Below, piece after piece: positions 25,391-35,912 of a stretch of DNA of 44,275 nucleotides. Position 1 is the first letter of the stretch, and every line of letters begins with the position of its first letter. Both the position numbers and the translations under genes were made by a program. The notes beneath the pieces were generated by a model. The model made no database searches. It was not told where the DNA came from and saw only the letters and a list, made by a program, of their open reading frames with translations. Source of the stretch: Candidatus Aphodenecus pullistercoris (GTDB lineage: Bacteria; Spirochaetota; Spirochaetia; Sphaerochaetales; Sphaerochaetaceae); assembly GCA_017694495.1 (NCBI GenBank), contig JADIMU010000028.1, positions 1 to 44,275 of the forward strand, in the 5' to 3' direction.

Positions 25391-26490
25391 CAGTGCATCG
25401 GCATGATGACGTAGAGATAGTCCCGCTCCGGCTCTGGTGTGACGACCATGGCCGTATTGGCGCTGTTGAAGCAGATCTTCACATCCTCCCCTTCCATGAG
25501 CTTGAGCGGCATCTGGAGGAAGCTGTAGTTGAAGGGAATCACAGTGTCGGGACCATCGTACTCGCATTCGACCATGATCTTCGCGTCTCCGATCTCAGCG
25601 TTCTCGCTGGACAGGAGCAGTCCGTTCTGCCTGAGCTCGATGAAGATCTTCTTGCTGCTGGAATCGACGCACAGCGCGACCTGGTTGACACCGTCGAGCA
25701 GGGCGGAGATCTTCGCCTTGCACTCATAGGTCAGCTTCGTCGGTATGACGCGCTGATAGCTGGGATAGGTTCCAGTGATCAGCGAGGAATAGATGCTGTG
25801 TCCGTTGACCTCGGCGAAGATGTTGCCTCCGCTGATCGCCAGCGACAGCAGGCCTTCCCCTGTTCCGATGGCCATGAGCTGGTTGAGGAACTTGATCGGC
25901 ATGATGCAAGGCTTGAACTCTGGGATGTCCTGCTCGAAGACCTTGCGCGAGATGCTCAGCCTCTTGCCGTCGGTGGACACGAGGACAAGCTGACCATCAG
26001 AGTTCTTCTCCATGTATACGCCTGTCAGGAAGTATTTGGTCTCGTCCGTTCCGACGGAGAAGCTCGTCTTTCGTATCATGTCGAAGAAGTCGCGCTGCGA
26101 GATCGGAAAGAAGGGTTCTTCGCAGGTGAGGAGCGTGGAGAAGCGGTCGGCTGCGATCGTCTTAAGGTTGAAGCTGATCGTAGTGTTGTTCTTCACGGAA
26201 ATGTTCATCATGTCGCTCTCATCGTTGAACACGAGGTCTGTCGACGGAAGGGCCTTGAGTATCGACTGGAACTTGTCGCAAGTGACTGTGGTCGCTCCAG
26301 GAATCTCTGTGATGACTGGGAAGCTGGTCGTGAAGCCCATCTTCGTATCAGTGCTCTTTATCGTGAGCGTGTTCTGATAGTTCTCGAGGAGCACGTTCGA
26401 GTTGATCGAGAGTGCGTTCCTCTGGCTCGTGAAGTTGTTGGCGTGCTCTATCTCTTTCAGGATCGTGTCTTTCTGGCAGATGAACTTCAT
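25390..26490 (-). CDS. dnaN: DNA polymerase III beta subunit (sliding clamp)
   Basis: Ring clamp that tethers the replicative polymerase. The 366 residues form three repeated clamp domains. The N-terminus MKFICQKDTILKEIEHANNF and the C-terminal TVIPFNYSFLQMPLKL and YLYVIMPMH are typical. AGGAAAAAG precedes the ATG. It lies on the same strand as dnaA but is separated from it by the 424-base putative oriC, so it probably has its own promoter. Confidence 0.95.
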   Translation of the reverse strand: MKFICQKDTILKEIEHANNFTSQRNALSINSNVLLENYQNTLTIKSTDTKMGFTTSFPVITEIPGATTVTCDKFQSILKALPSTDLVFNDESDMMNISVKNNTTISFNLKTIAADRFSTLLTCEEPFFPISQRDFFDMIRKTSFSVGTDETKYFLTGVYMEKNSDGQLVLVSTDGKRLSISRKVFEQDIPEFKPCIMPIKFLNQLMAIGTGEGLLSLAISGGNIFAEVNGHSIYSSLITGTYPSYQRVIPTKLTYECKAKISALLDGVNQVALCVDSSSKKIFIELRQNGLLLSSENAEIGDAKIMVECEYDGPDTVIPFNYSFLQMPLKLMEGEDVKICFNSANTAMVVTPEPERDYLYVIMPMH

Positions 26491-26566
26491 TTTCTTTTTC
26501 CTTTGCTGTGATTATAGGACATGGCGGCGAAAAAATGTAGTCATGGCGGGAAAATGGGATTTCGAC

Positions 26567-26861
26567 TTTTCAACAGCTTCGCGCGTATGAAGACTGCCCT
26601 TCTATGACTGAGACTGAAAATGTATATTCTATGCCGCCGTAATAGTAATAGTGCCCAATCAATTGTTGAAAACCATGTCATGCTGTTTCAATATATAGAT
26701 TTGTTTTGTGGAAAACTTCTGTTGAAAAGATGTTGGGACAAAGGTGGTAGATGTTGAAATGTTGAAAACTCCATGAGGCTTTGGAAAGTTTTCAACAGCA
26801 CATCGGCTTTTCAACAGACTTTTCAACAACTTATGAACGGCTTTTCAACAAGTTTTTAACA
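26567..26861. other. oriC: Probable chromosomal origin (oriC) with DnaA-box array
   Basis: The dnaA-dnaN gap holds exact TTTTCAACA boxes at 26567, 26789, 26808, 26820 and 26842, and the complement TGTTGAAAA at 26664, 26720 and 26760. TTTTCCACA is present as its complement at 26707. Near matches are at 26752 and 26853. All but the first are arranged as a left group on one strand facing a right group on the other. The 9-mer differs from the classical TTATCCACA at two positions. An AT-rich part (about 26680-26706) could be the unwinding element. Gene strand switches around dnaA, consistent with an origin here. Confidence 0.85.
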
Positions 26862-26888
26862 GAAAAATGGGAGCACGACGGCTCCCAT
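26862..26888 (-). terminator. Intrinsic terminator of dnaA
   Basis: On the minus strand ATGGGAGC/GCTCCCAT form an 8-bp stem with a 6-base loop, followed by TTTTT. It ends dnaA transcription at the edge of the origin box array. Confidence 0.9.
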
Positions 26889-26914
26889 AATCACGATTGG
26901 CTGGAACAGGATGT

Positions 26915-28282
26915 TCATTTCGCCTTGGCTTTGATGCTGCTCTCCAGAGTGTCGAGCGTCTGTGCGAGCTCGGCGTTCGACTTGCGCTCCTTCTCCACCT
27001 TGTCGATGGAATGTGTCACAGTCGAATGGTCACGGTCGAAGAAGCTTCCGATCTCTGTCGTAGAGTATTGGGTGATGCGCCGTGTGAGGTAGATGGCCAT
27101 GTTGCGCGCGTCGCGGATGATGGCGGTGCGCTTCTTGCTGCGGATGTCGCCCACATCGATGTTGAAGTAGTTGGAGACTTCCTTGACGATGCTGCCGATC
27201 GAGATGTCCTGCTCCCCCGCCATCGGACTTGCTATGATGTTCTTCAGCTGCTCCTGGGCGACATCCAGAGTGATCTCGCTCTTGATGAGGCTCGAATATG
27301 CGATGAGTGTCGTGAGCGTACCCTCGAGGTCCCTGACGTTCGTCTTGATGTTCTCGGCGATGTAGTTCAGGACGCTGTCGTAGATCTTCACGCCCTTCTC
27401 CTCGCACTTGCGTCTGAGGATCGCGACGCGGGTCTCGTAGTCGGGGGCCGTCAGGTTGATGTTCAGTCCTCTGGTGAAGCGCGATTTGAGCCTGTCCGTG
27501 AAGCCCTTGAGCTCGCTGATCGGCCGGTCGCAGGTGAAGACGATCTGCTTGTTCGTCTCGTAGAGGTCGTTGAAGGTGTGGAAGAGCTCCTCCTGGCTCT
27601 GGATCTTCTTCTCGAGGAAGTGGATGTCGTCGATGAGCAGTACGTCGGCCTTTCGGTACTTTATCCTGAACTGTGACGTGTTCTTGTTCGTCAGCGACTG
27701 GATGAAGTCGTTGGTGAATGTCTCTGCGGTGACGTAGATGACGTTCATCCTGGGATTCTCAGCCTCGATGTAGTTGCCGATCGATTCGAGAAGGTGGGTC
27801 TTGCCAAGTCCAACGCCTCCAAAGATGAGGCATGGGTTGTAGTTTGCTCCAGGATCCATCGCTATGGCCTTGCATGCATTGTATGCGAAGCTGGTGCTGT
27901 CGCACGGGATGAAGCTGTCGAAGGTGTAGGCAGGATTCAGCAGGCTGGTCCTCGTCCCCTTCTTCGAGCTCTCCTTCCTCTGATGGTCTTCATCACCATC
28001 CTGTCCACCGGTCTGTGAGAGCGTCGATTCGTCCGTCATCACGCTGACATCCAGCGTGATCGGGCGGCCGGTGAGCTCCTGCATCAGATTGAGCGCCTCC
28101 GTCATGCAGTTGCGCTCGAAGCTGTCCTTTGTCATGGCGGAGTTGCACTCGAGGTGCACCACATCACCATCCGCCTCCCTGAAGCTGACGTAGTCGAGCC
28201 ACATCGTCTTCGACGCAGGCATGGAGGAGACGAGCTGCTCCTCAACCTTCAACCATATGTCCTCGAGCATTTTCTTTTCCAT
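26915..28282 (-). CDS. dnaA: Chromosomal replication initiator protein DnaA
   Basis: The 455-residue AAA+ initiator binds DnaA boxes and melts the origin. Domain I covers residues 1-80 and domain II is a variable acidic/basic linker (about 82-112). Domain III has Walker A FGGVGLGKTHLL (about 154-165), Walker B VLLIDDIHF (214-222) and the arginine-finger region DRLKSRFTRGL. Domain IV ends with FDRDHSTVTHSIDKVEKE, the DnaA-box-binding signature. No Shine-Dalgarno precedes the first ATG. ATG 28270 is an alternative start. Confidence 0.96.
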   Translation of the reverse strand: MEKKMLEDIWLKVEEQLVSSMPASKTMWLDYVSFREADGDVVHLECNSAMTKDSFERNCMTEALNLMQELTGRPITLDVSVMTDESTLSQTGGQDGDEDHQRKESSKKGTRTSLLNPAYTFDSFIPCDSTSFAYNACKAIAMDPGANYNPCLIFGGVGLGKTHLLESIGNYIEAENPRMNVIYVTAETFTNDFIQSLTNKNTSQFRIKYRKADVLLIDDIHFLEKKIQSQEELFHTFNDLYETNKQIVFTCDRPISELKGFTDRLKSRFTRGLNINLTAPDYETRVAILRRKCEEKGVKIYDSVLNYIAENIKTNVRDLEGTLTTLIAYSSLIKSEITLDVAQEQLKNIIASPMAGEQDISIGSIVKEVSNYFNIDVGDIRSKKRTAIIRDARNMAIYLTRRITQYSTTEIGSFFDRDHSTVTHSIDKVEKERKSNAELAQTLDTLESSIKAKAK

Positions 28283-28291
28283 GTGGACTCA

Positions 28292-28321
28292 ATATTAAGG
28301 GCTGGCACCTCTGTTTTGCAA
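28292..28321 (-). promoter_or_regulatory. Candidate dnaA promoter
   Basis: On the minus strand TTGCAA, an 18-base spacer and TAATAT end 9 bases before the dnaA ATG, so the message would have almost no leader. Both boxes match only four of six consensus bases. Confidence 0.4.
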
Positions 28322-28403
28322 GTGTCGCAACGGCTTTTCTAATTTTCGAACATATATTTATATATAAAGGAAATATCTACAGATGCCCCAACTTGTGCGC
28401 CGG

Positions 28404-28430
28404 TTGAACAATGTTGGCGTTTGATATAAT
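28404..28430 (+). promoter_or_regulatory. Promoter of gyrB-gyrA
   Basis: TGATATAAT (28422-28430) is an extended -10 box with a perfect TATAAT. TTGAAC at 28404-28409 is a possible -35 at a short spacing of 15. The AT-rich stretch at 28349-28378 lies upstream and is another possible unwinding element. Confidence 0.65.
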
Positions 28431-28447
28431 ATATCTAAGGTTGATAA

Positions 28448-30520
<2,073 letters not shown>

Positions 30521-30531
30521 GGAAGAGATTT

Positions 30532-33069
30532 ATGGACGAAGATATCAAGAATGATGACATCGACAGCCGCACTCTGATTGTCGATGTGTCGAAGGAGATG
30601 CGGACAAGCTATCTGAACTATGCGATGTCCGTCATCGTCAGCCGCGCCCTTCCCGATGTCAGGGATGGTCTCAAGCCTGTCCACAGGAGGATCCTGTACG
30701 ATATGTTCGAGATGGGCCTCAAGGCCAGTGGCGGCTACAAGAAGTGTGCCCGTATCGTCGGTGACGTACTCGGTAAGTACCATCCGCACGGAGACGCTTC
30801 CGTATATGATGCCCTGGTCCGTCTGGCCCAGGACTTCTCGCTGCGCTACCCTGTCGTGAAGCCTCAGGGCAACTTCGGCTCCATCGATGGCGACCCACCT
30901 GCCGCAATGAGGTACACGGAGGCCAAGATGAGCCGCATCGGCGAGGAGATGCTGAGCGACATCGGCAAGGAGACCGTCGACTTCGGACCCAACTATGACG
31001 ACTCCCTCGAGGAGCCCAGCGTCCTGCCTGCCGCCTTTCCTTTCCTGCTGGCCAATGGAACCAGTGGCATCGCGGTCGGCATGGCGACGAACATGGCCCC
31101 CCACAATCTGGGCGAGATCGTCGATGCCGTATGCGCCATCATCGACAACCCTGAGATGGACAACATGGAGCTTCTTGACTACATCAAGGGCCCAGATTTC
31201 CCCTCTGCAGGCATAATCTGTGGCCGCAAGGGCATCATCGACGCCTTCACGACCGGCCGTGGAAAGATCGTCATCCGTTCCCGCTACGAAATCGAGGAGC
31301 ACGAGAAGGGACACGACAGGATCATCTTCACAGAGCTCCCCTATCAGGTGAACAAGGCCGAGCTGGTCAAGAAGATCGACGAGCTGAGGAAGGACAATGT
31401 CATCCCCAACATCGCCGCCATCCATGACGAGTCCGACAGGGACGGCATCCGTGTGGTCATCGACCTCAAGCAGGGTGCAGTGCCCAACATCGTACTCAAC
31501 ATGCTCTTCAACAGGACGGCGCTGCAGTCGAACTTCAACGTCTACAACCTCGCCCTCAAGGATGGCCGTCCGAAGGTCTTCACGCTGAAGGAGATGCTCC
31601 AGAGCTATGTCGACCACCGCGAGGAGGTCATCGAGAGGAGGACGCGCTACGACCTCAGGAAGGCCGAGGAGCGCGCACACATCCTTCTTGGTCTGAAGAT
31701 CGGTCTGGAGAACATCGATGAAGTCATCAGGATCATCAAGGAGAGCCAGGACAACAACGTAGCATCGATCGAGCTGCAGAAGGCTTTCGGGCTCACGAAG
31801 ATCCAGGCCGATGCCATCATCGACATGAAGCTTGGACGCCTCTCCCAGCTCGAGACGGAGAAGATCCTCGATGAACTGTCCGAGATCGAGCAGCGCATCG
31901 CCTACTACAAGGACCTGCTCTCCGACAGGCACAAGATTCTTGCTGTCGTCAAGGACGAGATCCGCGAGATCGGCCAGAAGTATGGAGACAGGAGGAGGAC
32001 TGAGATCCAGGAGCGTGAGCTGGAGGATACGACGGACGCCGACTTCATCAAGGAGGAGCAGGTCGTCGTCTCCATTTCCAGCAAGGGCTTCGCAAAGCGT
32101 CTGTCGACTGACGAGTACCGCGCCCAGAGCCGTGGAGGCAAGGGTGTAAAGGGTGCGAAGCTTGTCGATGGAGACTTCGTCGAGCACCTCTTCATCGCAT
32201 CCTCCCACGATATCGTCATGTTCGTGACGAACTTCGGAAAGGCCTATTACACCTATGTCTGGGAGATTCCTGAAGGTGCCAAGGTCTCCAAGGGAGCGAA
32301 CCTGAAGAACTTCCTCCAGATCGAGAATCAGGAGAAGGTCACTGGAATCATCTGCTTCAAGGAGTTCGTCGAGGACGAATATCTGATGATGGTCACCAGA
32401 ATGGGCATCACGAAGAAGGTCGAGCTCAACGCCTTCTCCAATGCCAAGAAGCGTGGCGTCAAGGCCATAATCCTCGATGAGGGCGATGAGCTCGTCACCA
32501 GCATCTTCGTCAAGCCTGGCGATGATGTCATGTTCATCTCGAAGCTTGGAAAGGGACTTAGGACCTCCTCCGACGATGTCAGGACCATGGGAAGGGCTAC
32601 ACACGGAGTCAGGGCGATGAAGCTCTCCGAGAACGACGAGATCATCGGCCTCGTGAAGGTTGAAGACGACAAGCGCATCCTGATGGTCACAGAGAATGGA
32701 AAGGGCAAGCAGGTCCGCTTCTCCGAGTTCATGTCCCATGGACGCGGCACGATGGGTCAGAAGATCTACTCCATCGATGACAGGACAAGCTATCTGGTCA
32801 ACGCCCTTGCCGTCAATGACGACAACGACGTCGTCTTCGTCACCCTCTCCGGGCAGACGATCAGGGTCCATGTCAAGGACATCTCGATACAGGGAAGGTC
32901 TGCAATGGGCGTCAAGGTCGTCAGCATGAAGAAGGCCAAGGACAAGATCGTCGCCATGGCTGCAACCGAATACCAGGTCGAGGAAGAGGACGAAGAGACA
33001 GCTGAGCCTGTTGAAGGAACGGAAGAAGCTCCTGAGAAAGGCAACGAAACTGCTCCGCAGACAGAATAA
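30532..33069 (+). CDS. gyrA: DNA gyrase subunit A
   Basis: Breaks and rejoins DNA for gyrase. The 845-residue protein carries the active-site Tyr128 in [11 protein letters not shown] and the quinolone region [10 protein letters not shown] (84-93). The C-terminal beta-pinwheel domain has a GyrA box QSRGGKG, which supports true gyrase rather than topoisomerase IV. An acidic Glu-rich tail closes the protein. Position 89, equal to E. coli Ser83, is Ala. The start ATG has GAGGAAGAG upstream, and the gyrB stop is part of the same stretch. It ends at a strong terminator. Confidence 0.96.
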   Translation: MDEDIKNDDIDSRTLIVDVSKEMRTSYLNYAMSVIVSRALPDVRDGLKPVHRRILYDMFEMGLKASGGYKKCARIVGDVLGKYHPHGDASVYDALVRLAQDFSLRYPVVKPQGNFGSIDGDPPAAMRYTEAKMSRIGEEMLSDIGKETVDFGPNYDDSLEEPSVLPAAFPFLLANGTSGIAVGMATNMAPHNLGEIVDAVCAIIDNPEMDNMELLDYIKGPDFPSAGIICGRKGIIDAFTTGRGKIVIRSRYEIEEHEKGHDRIIFTELPYQVNKAELVKKIDELRKDNVIPNIAAIHDESDRDGIRVVIDLKQGAVPNIVLNMLFNRTALQSNFNVYNLALKDGRPKVFTLKEMLQSYVDHREEVIERRTRYDLRKAEERAHILLGLKIGLENIDEVIRIIKESQDNNVASIELQKAFGLTKIQADAIIDMKLGRLSQLETEKILDELSEIEQRIAYYKDLLSDRHKILAVVKDEIREIGQKYGDRRRTEIQERELEDTTDADFIKEEQVVVSISSKGFAKRLSTDEYRAQSRGGKGVKGAKLVDGDFVEHLFIASSHDIVMFVTNFGKAYYTYVWEIPEGAKVSKGANLKNFLQIENQEKVTGIICFKEFVEDEYLMMVTRMGITKKVELNAFSNAKKRGVKAIILDEGDELVTSIFVKPGDDVMFISKLGKGLRTSSDDVRTMGRATHGVRAMKLSENDEIIGLVKVEDDKRILMVTENGKGKQVRFSEFMSHGRGTMGQKIYSIDDRTSYLVNALAVNDDNDVVFVTLSGQTIRVHVKDISIQGRSAMGVKVVSMKKAKDKIVAMAATEYQVEEEDEETAEPVEGTEEAPEKGNETAPQTE

Positions 33070-33098
33070 CCGACTAAAAGTCAAATTATTCGCAATAA

Positions 33099-33131
33099 GG
33101 CTATCTGGAGAAGCTCCCAGATAGCCTTTTT
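33099..33131 (+). terminator. Intrinsic terminator of gyrBA
   Basis: GGCTATCTGG pairs perfectly with CCAGATAGCC around an 8-base loop and is followed by TTTTT. Confidence 0.95.
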
Positions 33132-33378
33132 AGTACCCCAAAAACACCGAAATTCTATTATATCAAATATAATAAAACTGGAAAAATGTCCAGAAAAAAC
33201 TGCTTCTATATATAGTAATTTTGCTCAAAAAACCGCAAATGGCGCGTTTATTTGCAGGTTTTGCCCAAGCCGAAGAAAAAACTGGATTTACTCAGCTGAG
33301 CGCCAACCATAAACCCCTCACACTGCTTTAATGCGGTCAAAATACTATTGAGTAGGTTCCTCTCGTTTGCCTAGTTCT

Positions 33379-33394
33379 TGTTTCACGTGAAACA
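33379..33394. promoter_or_regulatory. parS: parS site 1
   Basis: Perfect 16-base palindrome TGTTTCACGTGAAACA, identical to the well-known ParB-binding consensus. parA and parB are 1.7 kb downstream. Confidence 0.95.
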
Positions 33395-33594
33395 TGGAAT
33401 TGATGCGTGAAAGTGGTTGATAACTCTAGTTATGTAAGATAGAGGAGAGCAAGGAATAATATTAAAATCAAATCGTTTGTAAGAAACAGATGAAAACATA
33501 CTTGTCCTCGCTAGGTCAGGTTGAAATATAGAAAACCAATTGAGTATTCGCGAAAAAGGCCGATTCAGGTTCAAATGAAGATGAATATAGTGAC

Positions 33595-33610
33595 TGTTTC
33601 ACGTGAAACA
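33595..33610. promoter_or_regulatory. parS: parS site 2
   Basis: Perfect TGTTTCACGTGAAACA, 216 bases after site 1. Confidence 0.95.
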
Positions 33611-34001
33611 TGAAAAAAGGAAGGATTAATAATCCCTGTTCAATGCATTAGTTCATATTGAAAGAAGAAATTCATCGATCAAACTGGAGAAATTAATCTG
33701 AATAATCACATTGGATTTCAGTTTATTGTTGAATGGAAGATAGACTTTGTTTTGGTAGCTTTTATACGGAATCGGATTATTGGGAAGCAGAATTTGATTA
33801 AAAGACCGAATTCCATTACTCGAATACATAGCCTATAGGTACAGTAAAGTAGTTGAGCTTTCCTGCTTGGATACAACAACTAAAACGCAAAATATTGATT
33901 GTTTTCAATCGTTCGTTTGAGATGTTTGATGAGACTCTCCAGGAAAGATTGATGTGCTTGGTTTAGCGCAGTGGATTACTTCTTAATTCATTTTCCTAGA
34001 T

Positions 34002-34017
34002 TGTTTCACGTGAAACA
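34002..34017. promoter_or_regulatory. parS: parS site 3
   Basis: Perfect TGTTTCACGTGAAACA, 407 bases after site 2. Confidence 0.95.
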
Positions 34018-34553
34018 ATGATTCTAATTCTCATGAATTGAATTTGGGTTTTAGTTCATATCTACACCGTTTGATAATTCTTATGATTGATTATTACTGT
34101 TGTTTGTTTTGTTTCAATTGTATTGATCTGTCTCGAATCCACTGCTTGCACATAGGCTTTTTGTCCTGCACTTGATGTTTCGTTTTGTTCTCATGTGCAA
34201 ATCTCATTGTTAGCCCAAGTTTGTATTATGGATGAGCTGCTTTGTTTAATTCTGAACTTTCCGTAATGTGTAAAGAGAGTATTCGATTGTTTTGAGTACT
34301 CTATTTTTGATTTAATTTGTGCAATCGGGTTGATTATTTTAAATAATAATGCGTTTGTTTGCTGTTCAATCTGAAATCGTCCTGGTGATCGATCATTCCC
34401 CTGGGACCTTGGTGTTGTATCAAAATCTCTACATAGATCGTTTTTTTTGGTTCAATGTGGGTTGTGAAGGGAAGGGCTATCATTATATTTCGAATGTTTA
34501 GATAATGTTTAGATGATATTGTCTGATGGGGACTGGTTGTATGCGCTTTTTTT

Positions 34554-34569
34554 TGTTTCACGTGAAACC
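34554..34569. promoter_or_regulatory. parS: parS site 4
   Basis: TGTTTCACGTGAAACC: one change at the last base, with the inner 14-base palindrome intact. Confidence 0.9.
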
Positions 34570-34627
34570 ATCCATTCGTCTTTTTTTGTGGTATTTTTTT
34601 TGACGTTGGTCTTGATTTGAGTCTTAT

Positions 34628-34651
34628 AACTAATATATTAGTATATTAGTT
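34628..34651. repeat. AT-rich inverted repeat next to parS 5
   Basis: AACTAATATA and TATATTAGTT form a perfect 10-bp stem around TTAG. The left arm and loop also make a 14-base palindrome, ACTAATATATTAGT. Its role is unknown. Confidence 0.6.
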
Positions 34652-34652
34652 T

Positions 34653-34668
34653 TGTTTCACGTGAAACT
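34653..34668. promoter_or_regulatory. parS: parS site 5
   Basis: TGTTTCACGTGAAACT: one change at the last base. It lies directly after the AT-only inverted repeat at 34628-34651. Confidence 0.9.
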
Positions 34669-34729
34669 TAGTCCTTCCTTTATATGCAGTTCTTATATTT
34701 TGTTGTTTGCATTGATGATGTCTGGGCAT

Positions 34730-34761
34730 AAAAATGGTGCCAGGCAATGTACCCGGCACCA
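34730..34761 (-). terminator. Intrinsic terminator of nfu
   Basis: On the minus strand TGGTGCC/GGCACCA, extended by imperfect inner pairing, is followed by ATTTTT. It separates nfu from the parS island. Confidence 0.85.
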
Positions 34762-34785
34762 CTCGAAGTTCCTGTTGCTTGCTTC

Positions 34786-35037
34786 TCAGAGCATTGTCGC
34801 GTTGATGACTTCGATGTTGGGGTCGACTGTGGCCCTGAGGTATTTCTCGACTCCGTTCTTGAGCGTCATCTGTGACATCGGGCAGCCTGCGCAGGCGCCA
34901 ACGAGCTTCACATAGACGTCCTTGTCGTTCTCCATGCGGAGAAATTCGATATCACCACCATCATTCTGCAATGACGGTCTGATCTGATTTATTGCTTCGA
35001 CCACTTTCTGCTCGAGTGTGATTTCAGGCATTTCCAT
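34786..35037 (-). CDS. NifU C-terminal-domain Fe-S scaffold protein
   Basis: The 83-residue stand-alone NFU domain carries and delivers Fe-S clusters. It shows VVEAINQIRPSLQNDGGDIE and the cluster-binding CAGCPMSQMTLKNGVE (two Cys in CxxC, about residues 49-52). It is the normal length for a single-domain NFU protein. AGGAGG lies just before the ATG. Single gene, divergent from parA, with a terminator of its own. Confidence 0.92.
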   Translation of the reverse strand: MEMPEITLEQKVVEAINQIRPSLQNDGGDIEFLRMENDKDVYVKLVGACAGCPMSQMTLKNGVEKYLRATVDPNIEVINATML

Positions 35038-35099
35038 GATCCTCCTGTCTTATGTCGAAAAGGTACCCTATGTCATTTTTGCGGTCAAGTTTCTTTTTG

Positions 35100-35128
35100 T
35101 CGACAAGCTTTCTTTTTGACTGTATAGT
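35100..35128 (+). promoter_or_regulatory. Promoter of parA-parB
   Basis: TCGACA (35100-35105), a 17-base spacer and TATAGT (35123-35128) end 7 bases before the parA ATG at 35136. Transcription should start at or beside the ATG, giving a leaderless message. No Shine-Dalgarno is present. Confidence 0.6.
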
Positions 35129-35135
35129 TTATTAC

Positions 35136-35912
35136 ATGGCACGTATGGGTTCGAACAGGATCATTCTACTCAATCAGAAAGGCGGAGTCGGCAAGACGAC
35201 CATCTGTGTCAATCTGGGCTCCAGTCTTTGCGCAATGGGCTATAAAGTCCTGCTTGTCGACTTTGATAGTCAAGGAAACCTGACAGGTGCCGTCTCCGGT
35301 GACAGCAGGAGACCTACGATGTATCAGGTCATGACAGGTGCGGTCAGCGCTGAGGACGCCATACAGGAAACTCCTTTCCAGAACCTATATCTCATTCCTG
35401 GATCGATCGACCTCGCCGGACTTTCGATCGAGCTTGCGGATGAGGATGACAGGAACTACTATCTGAAGAAGGTCCTTGAAGGTGTGGACAGCCAGTTCGA
35501 CTACGTCTTCGTCGACTGCCCTCCAGCCCTTGGCGTCCTCACGATGAACGCCATGGCCTGGGCCGACTACATCATCATTCCCATGCAGTGCGAATACTTC
35601 GCTATGGAGGGCCTGAACCTCCTGATGAGGACCATCACGAATGTGAAGAAGTCGCTGAATCCGGACCTCAGGATCCTTGGAATAGCCTTCAACATGTTCT
35701 CTGGCCACAACAGGCTCAACGCTGAGGTCGTGAAGGATACTACGAGCTTTTTCCCCAATCTGGTCTTCAAGACGATCATCCCCAGGTCCGTGAGGCTGGC
35801 CGAGGCTCCGTCCTTTGGTCTCCCCATCAACGTGTACAACACCGCAGGAAAGGGAACATTGGCTTTTGCCAATCTGGCGAAGGAGGTCAGTGAACGTGTC
35901 AAGCAAGATTAG
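35136..35912 (+). CDS. parA: Chromosome-partitioning ATPase ParA (Soj)
   Basis: The 258-residue Walker-type ATPase moves ParB-parS complexes and, as Soj, can modulate DnaA. It shows the deviant Walker A NQKGGVGKTT (13-22), VLLVDFDSQGNLT (A') and YVFVDCPPALGVLT (Walker B). The short N-terminus is typical of chromosomal ParA. ATG 35136 is chosen from homology and because the promoter -10 is just upstream. The longer frame reads through the promoter. ATG 35145 is a second possibility. It overlaps parB by 17 bases. Confidence 0.93.
   Translation: MARMGSNRIILLNQKGGVGKTTICVNLGSSLCAMGYKVLLVDFDSQGNLTGAVSGDSRRPTMYQVMTGAVSAEDAIQETPFQNLYLIPGSIDLAGLSIELADEDDRNYYLKKVLEGVDSQFDYVFVDCPPALGVLTMNAMAWADYIIIPMQCEYFAMEGLNLLMRTITNVKKSLNPDLRILGIAFNMFSGHNRLNAEVVKDTTSFFPNLVFKTIIPRSVRLAEAPSFGLPINVYNTAGKGTLAFANLAKEVSERVKQD

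Larger units (their letters stand above)
33132..34728. other. AT-rich non-coding parS island
   Basis: About 1.6 kb with no credible gene: the two reading frames of 63 and 75 codons have no family resemblance, ribosome-binding site or coding composition. Base composition drops sharply compared with the GC-rich genes on both sides, with long T runs and ATTA-type words. Five parS sites are spread through it. I see no tRNA, rRNA or CRISPR repeat. It may act purely as a centromere-like segregation region. Confidence 0.75.

Noticed and set aside
26641-26870. CRISPR-like array of short repeats in the dnaA-dnaN gap
   Set aside because: The repeats are 9 bases, occur on both strands and have irregular spacing, so DnaA boxes explain them.
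33383-33574. 63-codon minus-strand frame in the parS island
   Set aside because: Overlaps parS 1, has no ribosome-binding site and shows random AT-rich composition.
34334-34561. 75-codon minus-strand frame in the parS island
   Set aside because: Its start lies in parS 4, it has no ribosome-binding site and no motif.
33132-34728. tRNA or small rRNA gene in the AT-rich island
   Set aside because: No T-loop (GGTTCGAAT-type) or acceptor pairing was found by eye.
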